Both the position numbers and the translations under genes were made by a program. Below are positions 1 to 10,620 of a stretch of DNA of 64,000 nucleotides, one piece after another. This DNA comes from Paraphysomonas bandaiensis. Lineage: Eukaryota > Chrysophyceae. A model generated the notes under the pieces. It worked only from the letters and a program-made list of their open reading frames with translations, searched no databases and was not told the origin of the DNA. Each line of letters starts with the position of its first letter. Position 1 is the first letter of the stretch. The stretch covers positions 62,001-126,000 of the forward strand of contig CBFFRP010000429.1 in NCBI GenBank assembly GCA_965644295.1, written 5' to 3'.

Positions 1-325
1 TCAGTGCCTTTAATGCAATCAGAGATGGCACAACTGAAGGATAGTCCGCTAAACGACTGTTGAAGAACACACAAAAATGATGAATGTGTGAAGCTGTCAG
101 TGGTTTCAGTTGACTTTGAAGCAGATGAGCTACAAGTAAACTAGCCCGATTCCTTTCTTTATCCTTCACTGCGGTGAGAGAGGACTCCAACTCAACAATT
201 AGAAGCATAAGCTTATCTGCTTCCTGATTCGTGTATTCGAGAACTTCCTGCAGTGCTGTTGAGTGTTTCTTGTCATCTCCAGAAGGGTCCACAAAACGAC
301 GAATGGCATCAGATATTTCCATCAT
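1..325 (-). CDS. MMS19: MMS19-like cytosolic Fe-S assembly/repair protein, N-terminal exon (partial)
   Basis: An open frame of 108 codons runs on the minus strand from a double Met (325/322) to the window edge, with an in-frame TAG seven codons upstream of the first Met. The visible protein has the pattern of the MMS19 N-terminal domain: a helix, then the stretch 'KERNRASLLVAHLLQ', followed by 'FFNSRLADYPSVVPSL'. In the family this is the start of a long HEAT-repeat scaffold that, with CIAO1 and CIAO2B, delivers Fe-S clusters to DNA polymerases, helicases and XPD. Only the first HEAT-like helices lie here, so the assignment rests on about 100 residues. It is divergent from the gene starting at 1018. 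A different HEAT-repeat protein is the main alternative. Confidence 0.7.
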   Translation of the reverse strand, partial: MMEISDAIRRFVDPSGDDKKHSTALQEVLEYTNQEADKLMLLIVELESSLTAVKDKERNRASLLVAHLLQSQLKPLTASHIHHFCVFFNSRLADYPSVVPSLIALKAL

Positions 326-1017
326 TACTTCCTCTAGTATTGACTAACAGGCTAATGAAATGGACGTAATGAGTGCAGCTGTGTTACCATATATATATAT
401 ATACATACATAGGAGCGGAGAATACCAATACATGGTGCTGTATGGCACTGCCTGATTGGTGCTCTAGTTTTTTTCTTTCACTTCTTTGTACACTTCAGGG
501 TTGTGTATGTACAGAAGGTCTGGAGCCTACAGCGATACGGTATTTTTGTTGTGATGTACTCCTGCATGTCGTAGCAAGAGCAGTATATATAGTGGGGCAG
601 CGCTGCGTACTGTTCAACTGTGGTATACAGCAGTATAGCAAGGATTGGCGCAGAACATACACAACAAATACTGGATCTACAGAGTACATACCCTACGTAC
701 GTCTCCAATTCACAGTCTTACCTTTGACATCACCAGCAGCAAGTCGTCTATGCAGTGTGGATTGATTCAAAAAACAACCGCTTTTTTATGCATAAATTCA
801 AATTTCTTTCTTGTGTAGATTTCTGCACCCGCCCTGCACAGTGCTGTATGTATGTGATGTACAGTACTGTATGGCGACCTCCATATACACACCTCTGCAT
901 CCAGCTTTGGAATCACCATATATATCTCTCGCTTGTGACTATACCACACCGCAGAGATTTAAAGAAGTAGGTTAATAGGTAGTAGTCGGTAGATTGCAGC
1001 TGTCTCTGTTGTCTCTT
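326..1017. other. Divergent intergenic region
   Basis: The 690 bp between two divergent starts hold no convincing gene; the open frames here are short and Cys/Tyr-rich. It contains an ATATAT run near 390, several TACTGTA/TACAGTA-like words (about 845-870) and a TACAGCAGTA motif at 626-635 that recurs in other promoters of the window. Confidence 0.6.
626..635 (-). promoter_or_regulatory. TACTGCTGTA motif, minus orientation
   Basis: The ten bases TACAGCAGTA lie between the divergent starts at 325 and 1018. The same word or its complement occurs upstream of several other genes in this window. A role in transcription is inferred only from position and recurrence. Confidence 0.35.
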
Positions 1018-3491
1018 ATGATGCAGAAGGAGAATAGAAAGGCGTATGTCTCGCCTGCTCATAAGACAGCCGAGTCACCCGCTCAGCGCCGTCCACTCAG
1101 CACTGTGACTGATGTCAATACACATCATCGTGGGAGTTTATACTCAGGGGCTGTGAGGTATCGTGTAGCTGTGCTTCGTATGGCATGTGGTGACTTGCTT
1201 TCAGGATACCCAAAAAAGATAAACACAAAGAGACTCAGAGTGACGTTACTCCCAAACAAAAAGCGCGTGTTAAGTCACGATATATGCAACCCACTGAAGC
1301 ATACAGGTAATATTCTATCTCAACAGAGGTCGTTATGTAGTAGCTCTGTGGATTTGCCGACTATCTGTTATATTTGTTATACAGAAACAGCGTGGTGTCA
1401 AGCTCTCCCTCTGCTCATACACCCAGTAGCGAGGGAGGCCGTCCGTCTCGTCCCTCCACAGGTTCTGCTGCTATGAATACGGCTCCCGCTCGAACTCCTA
1501 GCACCCCACGGTCGTCTGTCCGAACTACTCCCACAGGAAGCAAGAACAAGGCCACTCCGACAAGAACCAAATCCCCGGTACAGTGTGCTCTCTGTATAGT
1601 ATATTTACATGAGTATTTACGACTTATATTGTGTTCATCTCTGTTGCGTTTCTGTGTGTCTGTATGACCATAATTGTGTCTTCAATAGGCAATATGTGCC
1701 AATACACCTCCCAGCGCTAAGCGAGAAGGGCGGACCCCCTCAACTCACCAACACTCATCCACTCCTCTCAAGACTCCTCCCTCACGCCGCCAATCACAGA
1801 CAAAAGCATCTGCCACGGCTTCCAGTCCGAATGATGTTTTCACTAGATTGACCGCTGGGCTTCCCACTCGTCATACTGCTCCAGCTCAGCCACAGCATTC
1901 GAAAAGGCCTGGAAAATCCACACCTACTACTGTGTCAAAGACGTCTACAAAGGTGTCATCGGGGAAAAAATCCACTACACAGCCAGTGAAACGGCCTGGT
2001 GATCAAACTACACCTCGGTCTCGTTCACTATTACGGACGTCGTCCTCTTCATCTCTTCCCACTCCTCCTCAAACCAAAGAATATCACGGCCATAAGCATG
2101 CACACAACAGAGACGAAAAAGCAGAGTTAGTCGTGGACCAAAACTTAACAGCTGAGAGCGACCTAACGCTGAGTAGTATAGAGTGTGCCGTTCCTCCTCC
2201 TCCCCCCCTTTTGACTGTCAATAGACAACGCGCACCTAAGCAACCTCCGCATACACCTTCCGAGTTTTTCCCAGATGAGGTATCTGTCGTCGAGGGCGAG
2301 TCTCGCTCATCTTCACCCAGGAGTCTTTTGAGTGTCTCTGCATGCTTCACGCTGGCCTCTGAACATCTTTCTCGGCCTCCGACTGCAGATTCACAATCTT
2401 TTGAGGATCGATTCAATGAGAGACGCTTAAGTGGAAGAAGCCGCACACCCCTCTCTGTTGATATTGTAGGAAGCAGTGGTAGTAAGCGCACGTACATAGA
2501 TGTAGATCTGAAACGAGAGTTATCAGGCTCCACTGGTAGTTTGGGAACGGGTATGTTTAAGAATAATCGGGAACAAGATTCGGATAGTCCCCGGCCAGTG
2601 GACACCGCTATTCTTCGTGGCGACTCATTCTCCGTTACGTCCGTACACACTGCAGTCAGTGCTAAAACTGCATCATCCGGTCTTGCTTTAGGGGGGGCGA
2701 TATCCCCTTTTACTCATCCGTCTTCTGTTTTTTCACCTGCGCTAAAAGTTCCTAAGGCCCTATCAGTACCTGTCAGGAGTCGGAGCTCCTCCGTAGTACA
2801 GTTGGAAAACGACGATAGCACTGTGTTTACTCTTGGACAAGACATGTCAGCTGAAATTGTGGCCAATCATGACTCATCAGGAGATGGAGACGATGGTGAT
2901 GTCGTGGAAACTGGCTGCTTGTCAGGTTCTATTTCGGATGCTCTGATTGGTTCTGTGAGCAGCTGGGACATTGATGCCGCCGTCACCACTGCTCCTGGGG
3001 GTCAACTTGCGCTTAGATGTGACTCGGATGAGTACATCCCGATTTACCGTTCCGAAAGTGATGTGATTTCCATCGCTCCTACTCCAATGTCTTGTATTAG
3101 CCAAGCCAGTGCACTAAATAGAGGGTTCTGTGAAGAGCGCACTCCATCGACGTGTGGTGGTAGAGCTGGCGCATTCAGCCCTGTCATGGAGACAGCCAAC
3201 CACGTGATATCCTGCACTATACGTGATAATGAGTCAGCGACAGCTGCCGAGAGTAAGTTTTCGTTCTTTTTTCATCGCTATTAATGTCTAATTTGTACTA
3301 TGTATGTAGTGTCATCGGACAGTGCTCTTACTGCTGAGGCTGACCAGGTGGGTGTGGTATCTCGTAGCTCATTATTGAATATTTAACACGCTATCGCACA
3401 GGCGGGTGAGTGTTCCGATAGGCTCATGGAGCCATTGGCTCGATGTTTTTTGCAACAAGATGACAACCACGATACTGGCAATATCGAGTGA
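1018..3491 (+). CDS. Ser/Thr/Pro-rich, largely disordered protein of unknown function (six exons)
   Basis: Exons 1018-1157, 1205-1306, 1385-1577, 1689-3252, 3310-3347 and 3402-3491 join in frame (phases 2, 2, 0, 1, 0) to give about 708 residues ending in ...DTGNIE. The start is the first of two consecutive Mets after an upstream stretch without a good start. The first 250 residues are basic and rich in Ser, Thr, Pro and Lys, with many SP/TP and RxxS words typical of kinase targets or microtubule-binding tails. The rest is acidic and serine-rich. I see no globular domain, membrane segment or coiled coil. I do not recognise the family. All junctions are GT..AG, introns 47-111 bp. The protein is probably cytoplasmic or nuclear, but nothing in the sequence fixes a function. 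Confidence 0.7.
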
Positions 3492-4556
3492 TTCGAATTG
3501 CTTTAGTACTTCTACTATCATAGTATATCGTGTATAGAGTCGTGTATGTCAGACGCAAGCAACCTTCGTTTGTTTCTTAATTGAATTGAAATGGAGGCAT
3601 ATATGAAGTGAAAAGGATTAATATGTGATATTGTGTCATGTAATTATGAAATATCAAGAACTAATATAAGTGAAAGAATTTTTTTATTTTCATGCGGTTC
3701 AAATTGGAGAAGAGTATATTATATCAACGTGCGCTATCTGGGAGCTATACGCAACCCTTAATTGTGGTATGTCCGTTTTGCATCTTATGTATAATGTACC
3801 TCAGACTGTTTATTAATACATGCACTACCTATTGCTGGAAACTTATTATAGCTATTAATAAAATACTTTCCCGCAATTAGATCGGCCCTACCGTCATTGT
3901 CGTTTAATGATAATTAATATATAAGATATATGCTGTAAAGAATTAAGTTCGTCAAAGAAATAATACCTCCTCTATTTCCGAAAAAAACTCTAGGCAATGT
4001 TCGTGCAGCACTATCCTCCATCAACCCTAAAATTCTGATATACTGTTTTTTTCGTCTTATTTTATGCATTTTTCCATGTGGAATGAAAATATCAATTATT
4101 CTATTACGTGTTCATAATGTTCACACTATTTTATTCTCGCGTGATAAAAGAATAATACTTGAAATGCCAACGCTCCAATGCTAAACTTTTGCAGTGGCAG
4201 CGGCAAAGGAAGCTGCTGACGAGGTCATTACATGGCAAACAATTGTATATGTTAGCCAGAGACCTTGTACGACGTGAACTTGCCACAACTACACAACTTC
4301 TCAGTCATTAAACTCGCAAGTGGGAATAAGAAAAACACTTCCCATCATCGAAGTGTTACTCGTGTTTCTTCTGCCTTGCCACCAGCGTACTTTTCCCCTT
4401 TTCCTCTCTCCTGTTTGCCTTGACCACTAGGTTGTGGCAGCGAGGAAGGCTTCAAGGAAGGGAGGGATTTCTTGTGTGGGATGTTCAGGGGATTTTCTTC
4501 TTGCCACTTGCATATTTCTGAAGAAGTTGTTTAATTGGGGCAAGTTCATGTCGTGC
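3492..4556. other. Intergenic, AT-rich, no gene seen
   Basis: After the stop at 3491 the sequence is AT-rich with only short chance open frames. The part from about 4150 to 4550 is less AT-rich and could be older repeat sequence, because it leads directly into the retroelement copy at 4570, but I cannot define its ends. Confidence 0.5.
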
Positions 4557-4569
4557 ATGGTTGTGGGAT

Positions 4570-5008
4570 CCCGACACCAAAAATACTCCAGCTACTCCAG
4601 GCGACATCCACCCCAAGAACTACACTCTCTGCAAGAGTCCAGACCCGACAGAGGCAAGCGCAACCATTCTAGAAAAAACTCCTCCTTACTTGTGGCCGAA
4701 ACCCCACCTCAACAACCCTTACAATCTCCACCACCGACTTACACTCTCATATACATCTCGCCTCATCCACCCCTCACATAATCCATGGCACAGGCCCGCC
4801 AGACACATTTCCCAAAGGTAGACCCCCCGACTAACCTCAATACAAGGGACGGTTGCACCATGGTGCTCGCAGCGATGCACAAGCAGTCCCGAGACGGTTG
4901 CCCGCCACTAGTAGTAAATAGCAAATCTAGTTATTACTGTAGTTAGTCTATAGATATAAACTAGTTTCTGTACACAACCGTTCTCATGTAATAATCAGAC
5001 TTTCCTAT
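4570..5008 (+). mobile_element. Retroelement-like dispersed repeat, copy 1
   Basis: A 439-bp segment is flanked by a 13-bp direct repeat ATGGTTGTGGGAT (4557-4569 and 5009-5021), which looks like a target-site duplication. Its last 310 bp match the reverse complement of 55210-55508 almost base for base. Both copies end in the same 3' sequence (TCAGACTTTCCTATA-like), while copy 2 is shorter at the 5' end. A constant 3' end, variable 5' truncation and variable-length target duplications are what target-primed reverse transcription of a non-LTR element or SINE leaves. There is no poly(A) tail and no reverse-transcriptase frame, so these are non-autonomous or truncated copies. Confidence 0.6.
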
Positions 5009-5021
5009 ATGGTTGTGGGAT

Positions 5022-6173
5022 GCTACTAGCCCCTAAAAGAAGCCTAGCAAGATATTCCTGATGTGCCGGTTGAGAGCGAGAACAAAGATAATAATATGTA
5101 AAGTAAACATTATGCAAACGTGGGAATTTTACGATATTTTGGGAAATTTAGGAGTATTTACAGTATTTAAGTAGAAATTTTAAAGAAACTATTCAGACTT
5201 CATCGTAATCATATACGGAGCTATTCATATGACGTATACTTTTATAAAGAATACATTTCTTTGTCAATATCGAAAGCAGCAAATCATACGATCACGTACT
5301 CCGACCATTTGAATAATCCGAACCTTGATCTTATATAGATCACCAGGCCCGTTAGGCCGTAGTAACGCCTCCTTTAATGGTTTCAGATATAATTTAGTAA
5401 AGAGGTTAGCTACCACACTATAATGATGTGTGTGTATCCATCCCGTCGATATCTATAGCACTGCTACCTACTGGAGGCTCTAAAGGTCAACCTGCTGATT
5501 AGAACGCTGTCGCAGCAGTTAGATAAGAATTCTTCTACCACTTTACAACAGACAGATGTAGCATGCATGCATGCATCCAGCACAGTGCATGAAACCTTAA
5601 CCGCTGAGCGATGCATGTATACCTCACAATACCATGGAATACGCATGTATAGGGCTGGAGTGACAGTTGATATGAAGAGTCAGGCATACCATATACAGCA
5701 ATACATACACATTCACTGTATGAGTGTAGGCTGCTCCTGTAGGACTTCCTACTGCTGCATCCTACTGCTGTATGTAGTTGTATGGTATGTACTTGGTACT
5801 GTATACTACTGCTCGTGTGTATGAATATGTATGTATGCTGTGGACGTATGTATGTATGTCTATATGTATGTATGTATGTAGGTATGTGTTGGCTATATCT
5901 CCAGTGTGTTGGTATGTAGACTATAAATATTGTCACATGCAGGTATTCATAATGCAATCCAAACATTCATTACATAATCAGCTTACGAAATAGTCGGACT
6001 GCTGTGATTGCGCTTGATTACGCTGGTTGCATCATCTAGTCGTGTGCAGTGTGGTCTATAGTGATATCCATCACACGTAGACACATAGATAGATATATAC
6101 AGAGATCCACTATCTACCATCCATCCCCATACATCTCTATATTGCAGAGTCAATCTGCTGTGTGGTGAGGTAG
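5022..6173. other. Intergenic region upstream of VPS54
   Basis: No gene is supported here. The first half is AT-rich. From about 5700 the sequence is rich in TACTGCTGTA-like words and in a short imperfect ATGT tract (about 5820-5890), followed by GATA-rich sequence just before the VPS54 start. Confidence 0.5.
5763..5772 (+). promoter_or_regulatory. TACTGCTGTA motif
   Basis: An exact TACTGCTGTA about 400 bp upstream of the VPS54 start, with close variants around it (5710-5820). It is the same word seen upstream of other genes; function is inferred. Confidence 0.35.
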
Positions 6174-8938
6174 ATGTACGCCGGAGCATCCAAGTCGTCT
6201 GCTACTGGAAAGAATGTTCTGTTGGATGGGAAGAATGCTGATTTGGATCACGACATTGACGACTATGAGGACAGCCGCATTGAGCTCAGAGCTGTGGGTC
6301 ATAATTTGGTATGTAAACAGTTTTATGTTGAACTAATTGAATTGCTTATTGTGGTATGCAGACGTCTGTCTTAATGAATCCGCGAGAAACAATGCTGGAG
6401 GAATTTACGGATGAGTTTGAGATTGAACAGTCCGTTCCTCTCGAATTTCCCAACTATAATGCATCTGAGGACGACATGGATGAAACATGTGGAGCCTATT
6501 TTAAGGATCCAGGATGCTTATACAATAGATTTAAGCAGCGTTTACCGGATAATGCCTTGCAATTGTCGCGAATTTCCCGACTTCCTGCAAATGCTGAGGT
6601 AGCGTACTGTTTTAGTAATGTCCCTGAGCAGTACTTCCGGCCCGATTTTTCTATACGCAACACCGATATATTCCACTCCATTCTCAAGGTCGAAGAGAAG
6701 TACCAGACCCAACAGCAGCGTGACTCTCCTAATTCTACGCCTTCCGAAGAGGTATCTGTGACCCAGGGTGCAGGGGAACAGGAAACAAGTCTTACCAACT
6801 ACCTTGATCTGGTGGAAGTTGCTCTATTGCGACAGATCATGACTCGCTCCCCTGCATTTTTTAGGGCTCTGGACGACATATATGAGCTACAATCCATGGT
6901 CAGTCGTGCTGCAACGCGTATTATTCATCTGCGGAGATCCTTGCGAGGATTTGAATCTGGTCTCTCTGAGGGGCCGATGAGGATTCCTCGGTTAGAGCAG
7001 AGACGCATGAACGAAATCGCGCTTCACGAGAAGCTTTTGTATATGCAGAGAGTACTGGCAGGGCGGGCTGCCGTTAGAAACTTGTTGGAGATGGACGATT
7101 ACATTGGTGCCCTTGAAGTCATTTCATCTACCAAGCGTGTGTTTCAGGAGCATTTGTCTGGGGTCGTTTCGATGAGAAATATTGGCAGTCAACTAGAAGC
7201 GTACGATGGACACATAGGGGACGTGATGTGCGATCGTTTTGTAAATATGGCCGTCAATTGGAGTAGTGCTGCGGCAGACGAAGAAAGTGATGGCGATAAC
7301 GAGATGACTGCGTCGGAGGGCGCTGACCGTACAAGGGCCGAAGCACAGGCTGTTGGACAACTGCTTCAGGCACTGACGCATGTTGGTCGTCTCCAAGGTG
7401 CGCTAGATGGATACACTGTGCGAATTCAAGACAATGTTCGCCTCGTTGTTCGCACTTGTCTGCTGGAGTATTTATCCGGGGCAGAGGAGGACGGAGAGGG
7501 ATCCAATTCATTTGCCCAAAAGGTGCGGACGATGTCAACTGAAAACTTTTTGGCATGCCTATCGATGTGTTACGAGAGTCTTTTGCAAACGTTATCACGG
7601 GCCACGAGCTTGCATAATTTTCTTGTTTGTGACACGCTAGAGGAAGAACTTGTTAATGGTAGTAGTGCTGGTGAGATCACAATAGAGGACAAGAAGTGGA
7701 TTTGTAAGGCGGCTGGATCATGCTTAATTTCCACCTCTGAACTGGCTCAGAAATCTGTTTGTCAGCTTTTGATGATGAGAAAGGAAAGCAATGCCCGACT
7801 AACAACAGACCAAATGAAGTTTCTATGGGAGATTAGTGGCCACTTCGTCACAGGTGTAGAACAACTATCACCTGCAGGAGGAATAGAGCTGTCGTCACAG
7901 GCACTTCGCCAAGGCCTTATCAGCCAAACTCGTAAGTTTCTTGATCATCAGCACGAGACATTCAAAGGAAAGCTTGTAAATACTTTGGATGGAGAGAAGT
8001 GGGTACAGTGTGATGTTTCTTCGGAACGTCAGGCTGCATTAGATCGTCTGACATCAGGTCGTTCTTTTCTTCGATCCAAAGCGAAACCTACCCAAAATAA
8101 TGATGAAACGAGAAATGGAGGTACCCCCCCTCCAGCAGTAGCATCGTCATCTGGTTCGAAGAAGCGGAAGGAGTATGTTCCTGTCATAGTCGATGGCATG
8201 GAGTTTAAGGTCGTCTGGAGTGCCTTATTTGTTGTCGAAATTGTTCTCGTGTACCTAGATGTAGCCATTGAATTTCCTCCAATAACGAAGGACGTTATTA
8301 CAAAGGCAGTAGAGGTGTTAACACTTTTCGATACTCGATCTAAACAACTAGTGCTTGGTGCGCAAGCGATCCAATCCGCCGCCCGACTGAAATCAATTGC
8401 AGCAAAGCATTTAGGAATTACTGCACAATGCCTCACATTCTTACAAGCAGTCTTACCTCATCTGAGAGCTGCTCTTCTTGCACAACTTCCTCCAGAACAC
8501 CATTTAGTGCTGGTAGAGCTCGATAGGGTATCAAAAAGTCTTATGGACCATCACGCAAAGGTACTTTCCAAGTTCGTGAGTATAGTGGGGGATTTTGTAG
8601 ACAGCTCATCGGTGAAGCTGAGACAGATAGACTGGGATAGGTTCAATGGACAATGCGAGTATTTTGAGGACGTTTCACGTAATGTGACTGCACTACATAG
8701 AGTTCTACAAGGCTTTCTTCCTGGCGACCAGATGCAAGATGTTTTCACCAGGATATTTTCTCTATTGAATCGAAAAATTCCATCTCATTTTGATGAGGTA
8801 ATGCCGTCAACACAGACAGGAAAGCAGAGAATCATGGATGAAATAGATCATCTTGTGGCAAATTTATCAAAACTGAAACATGTTAATATTTCGGCACTGA
8901 CAGTTGAGGAAACTTTTAGAAAGAAGTTTGACCGGTGA
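6174..8938 (+). CDS. VPS54: Vacuolar protein sorting-associated protein 54 (GARP complex subunit)
   Basis: Two exons (6174-6308 and 6362-8938) join in phase 0 across a 53-bp intron to encode about 903 residues, close to animal VPS54 (about 970). VPS54 is a subunit of the GARP tether, with VPS51-53, that captures endosome-derived vesicles at the trans-Golgi. The N-terminal third contains the helical VPS51/VPS54-type region with 'SLTNYLDLVEVALLRQI' and 'SAFFRALDDIYELQ'-like text. The conserved C-terminal domain begins near 'MEFKVVWSALFVVEIVLVYL' and continues through the 'RLKSIAAKHLGITAQCL' helix pair to the end, so the protein is complete. The linker before it is Ser/Gly-rich with a KKRK cluster. 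The short first exon and Met at 6174 are the best start. Confidence 0.88.
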
Positions 8939-9399
8939 TATGCTATCTAGCGAAATATTACGATAGTGACAGCTTGATGTTATGTGGATAACTATTTTAT
9001 TATAATATATATAGCATCTTTCGGTTTCATGTCTGCTGAATATAAGCTGTGGTACACAATATCATATATTCCGTGAAAAGCGATCAAACAATAAAAAGTA
9101 GCTAGTGACAACATTGTGTTGCATTGAAATGTTACGAGATTTTTAGACTACGTTTTTCATTTTGTCGCCTTGCATTATTCTTATTTACTTTGTTTTATTT
9201 TGTTTGGAGTCAAACAAATGATCTCAGGTTTCAGCACTACTCAGTTGCATACTCACTCTTATTTAATACATAGATGATCATCTACTTCCCCAAAAACAAG
9301 CAGACGTATGGACTATATGCACTAGTCCCAGCAAATAAGAATAACACAAAAATATTTAACTGCCTTCAGTAACTAACACTGGAACATACTTATCAAGAA
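8939..9399. other. Convergent intergenic region
   Basis: AT-rich sequence between the VPS54 stop and the 3' end of the minus-strand membrane protein gene. It contains poly(A)-signal-like words (AATAAA near 9090) but no gene. Confidence 0.5.
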
Positions 9400-9936
9400 T
9401 TAAGAGTCATGCGCTCCAGGAAGCTCAAAAGACTTGATTTTTTTTACAAATCTCATGTATGCGTAGAGACCACCGACAGCCAAAAATAATAGAGCGATTA
9501 GCCAGTGCACAGCACTGTGCCCATCGGGATTGGTGTACTGTGCCCTAAGCATGATCAACGCCTGTAGCGGGTAGCACAGAGAAAATGTTTCACAAATGAC
9601 CTTCTTAAGTCTACCATCAGTTAGACTTCTTGATCTCCTATGAAACAACATTAAACAGTTCCATAAACATAGAGAGTCTTACCACACAAACCATCCTATG
9701 CTAACTGTTAGTGCACCATACATACGTAGAAACTCATGAGCTATGTGGTCGTACATAACTTTACCCCTCCAATTCTGAACATCATAAAAGCTGTGCGGCA
9801 GAACTATAGCGCCTAATCCGAATATCATACACAGCACTGCATGTGCGATCATGATATGCCGTAAATCAATCTCAACTGCCATGATATCTGCCATTATCAG
9901 CTTCATACGCATTTCATTTGAGAGTTTAGCTGACAT
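9400..9936 (-). CDS. Small four-helix membrane protein (TP53I11-like, uncertain)
   Basis: Two exons (9683-9936, then 9400-9637) join through a 45-bp intron, restoring a Trp codon, to give 163 residues. Four hydrophobic segments are visible: 'MIAHAVLCMIFGLGAIVLPHSF', 'LRMYGALTVSIGWFVW', 'ICETFSLCYPLQALIML' and 'HWLIALLFLAVGGLYAYM'. Between helices 1 and 2 sits 'YDHIAHEFLRMYGAL', a conserved-looking amphipathic stretch. Proteins of this size and layout are common in algae and oomycetes and are sometimes linked to tumor protein p53-inducible protein 11; I recall the pattern but cannot confirm it. The Met at 9936 is chosen because the longer upstream reading runs into the intergenic repeat-like sequence. 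It is divergent from DNAAF10. Confidence 0.6.
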
Positions 9937-10068
9937 TTGGTTGTTGTTTTGAATAGTGTGAGTTGGATATGGACTGCAATTCAAACACTCGTTAATATGA
10001 TCGCCTGCACTGTGTTTGTACTGATATACTGCTGCGCGCTGTATGTACATACTACGTATGGTCGACTG

Positions 10069-10078
10069 TACTGCTGTA
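10069..10078 (+). promoter_or_regulatory. TACTGCTGTA motif
   Basis: Exact TACTGCTGTA 130 bp upstream of the start at 9936, within a run of related words. It matches motifs upstream of other genes here; role inferred. Confidence 0.35.
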
Positions 10079-10141
10079 CTCTGTACTGCTCTTGTCCTAT
10101 TAGCTTTTTGAAATAGTACATACGTCGTACTGTTGGATCTA

Positions 10142-10306
10142 CTGGGGGTGGTTGTGCATATCGATTTCATCGATTTGTTCATCGAAAAATCATCGTTTTT
10201 TCATTAAAAAGTCATTTTTTTTCACTTTTCACTGAAAAAACGATGATTTTTCGATGAAATAAACGATGAACAAATCGATGAAATCGATATGCACAACCAC
10301 CCCCAG
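10142..10306. mobile_element. Palindromic MITE with TA target duplication
   Basis: The segment starts CTGGGGGTGGTTGTGCATAT and ends with its exact complement; the perfect terminal arms are 43 bp and inner arms pair for about 30 bp more, with a 12-base insertion on the right side and a short loop near 10210. A TA dinucleotide lies on each side (10140-10141 and 10307-10308). Size, foldback structure and TA duplication fit a Tc1/mariner-type MITE. It encodes nothing; identical short reading frames appear on both strands only because of the palindrome. Confidence 0.75.
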
Positions 10307-10620
10307 TATATTCGAGTACGGTGACACCCAAGAAACACAACAGTACCAACTAATAGTCCATATATTCTTATATAAAACTCGAGATATTATAGAATATTCC
10401 GGAATAATCATAGTTAACTATCAAAAAAACGGCATCGTTTCACAAAAACGAGCGAATGATCTGTTCAATTATTAAAAGGGCTGTGCATAACTTAAGTCTC
10501 ATCCAGCAGATCACATAACAACACACGCCTGTCACATCGGGTTCACTGTATCATATTAGCAAGTTATATTCTAGTACACATTCAGTTTGAGTTTTTCTCT
10601 ATCACTTGATTGAATTAAAT

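Larger units (their letters stand above)
9937..10620. other. Divergent intergenic region with an inserted MITE
   Basis: The space between two divergent genes contains a cluster of TACTGCTGTA-like words (10020-10130) and a 165-bp palindromic element at 10142-10306. The rest has no coding signal. Confidence 0.6.

Noticed and set aside
373-765. 130-residue frame in the divergent promoter at the left end
   Set aside because: Composition is Cys/Tyr/Val-rich like other promoter low-complexity sequence here, overlapping frames exist on both strands, and it has no domain.
4434-4821. Pro/His-rich frames over the retroelement copy
   Set aside because: The frame is not conserved in the second copy, which has small indels, and it crosses the element border.
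5535-5966. 143-residue minus-strand frame rich in HTYI
   Set aside because: Derived from a short ATGT-like tract and TACTGCTGTA words.
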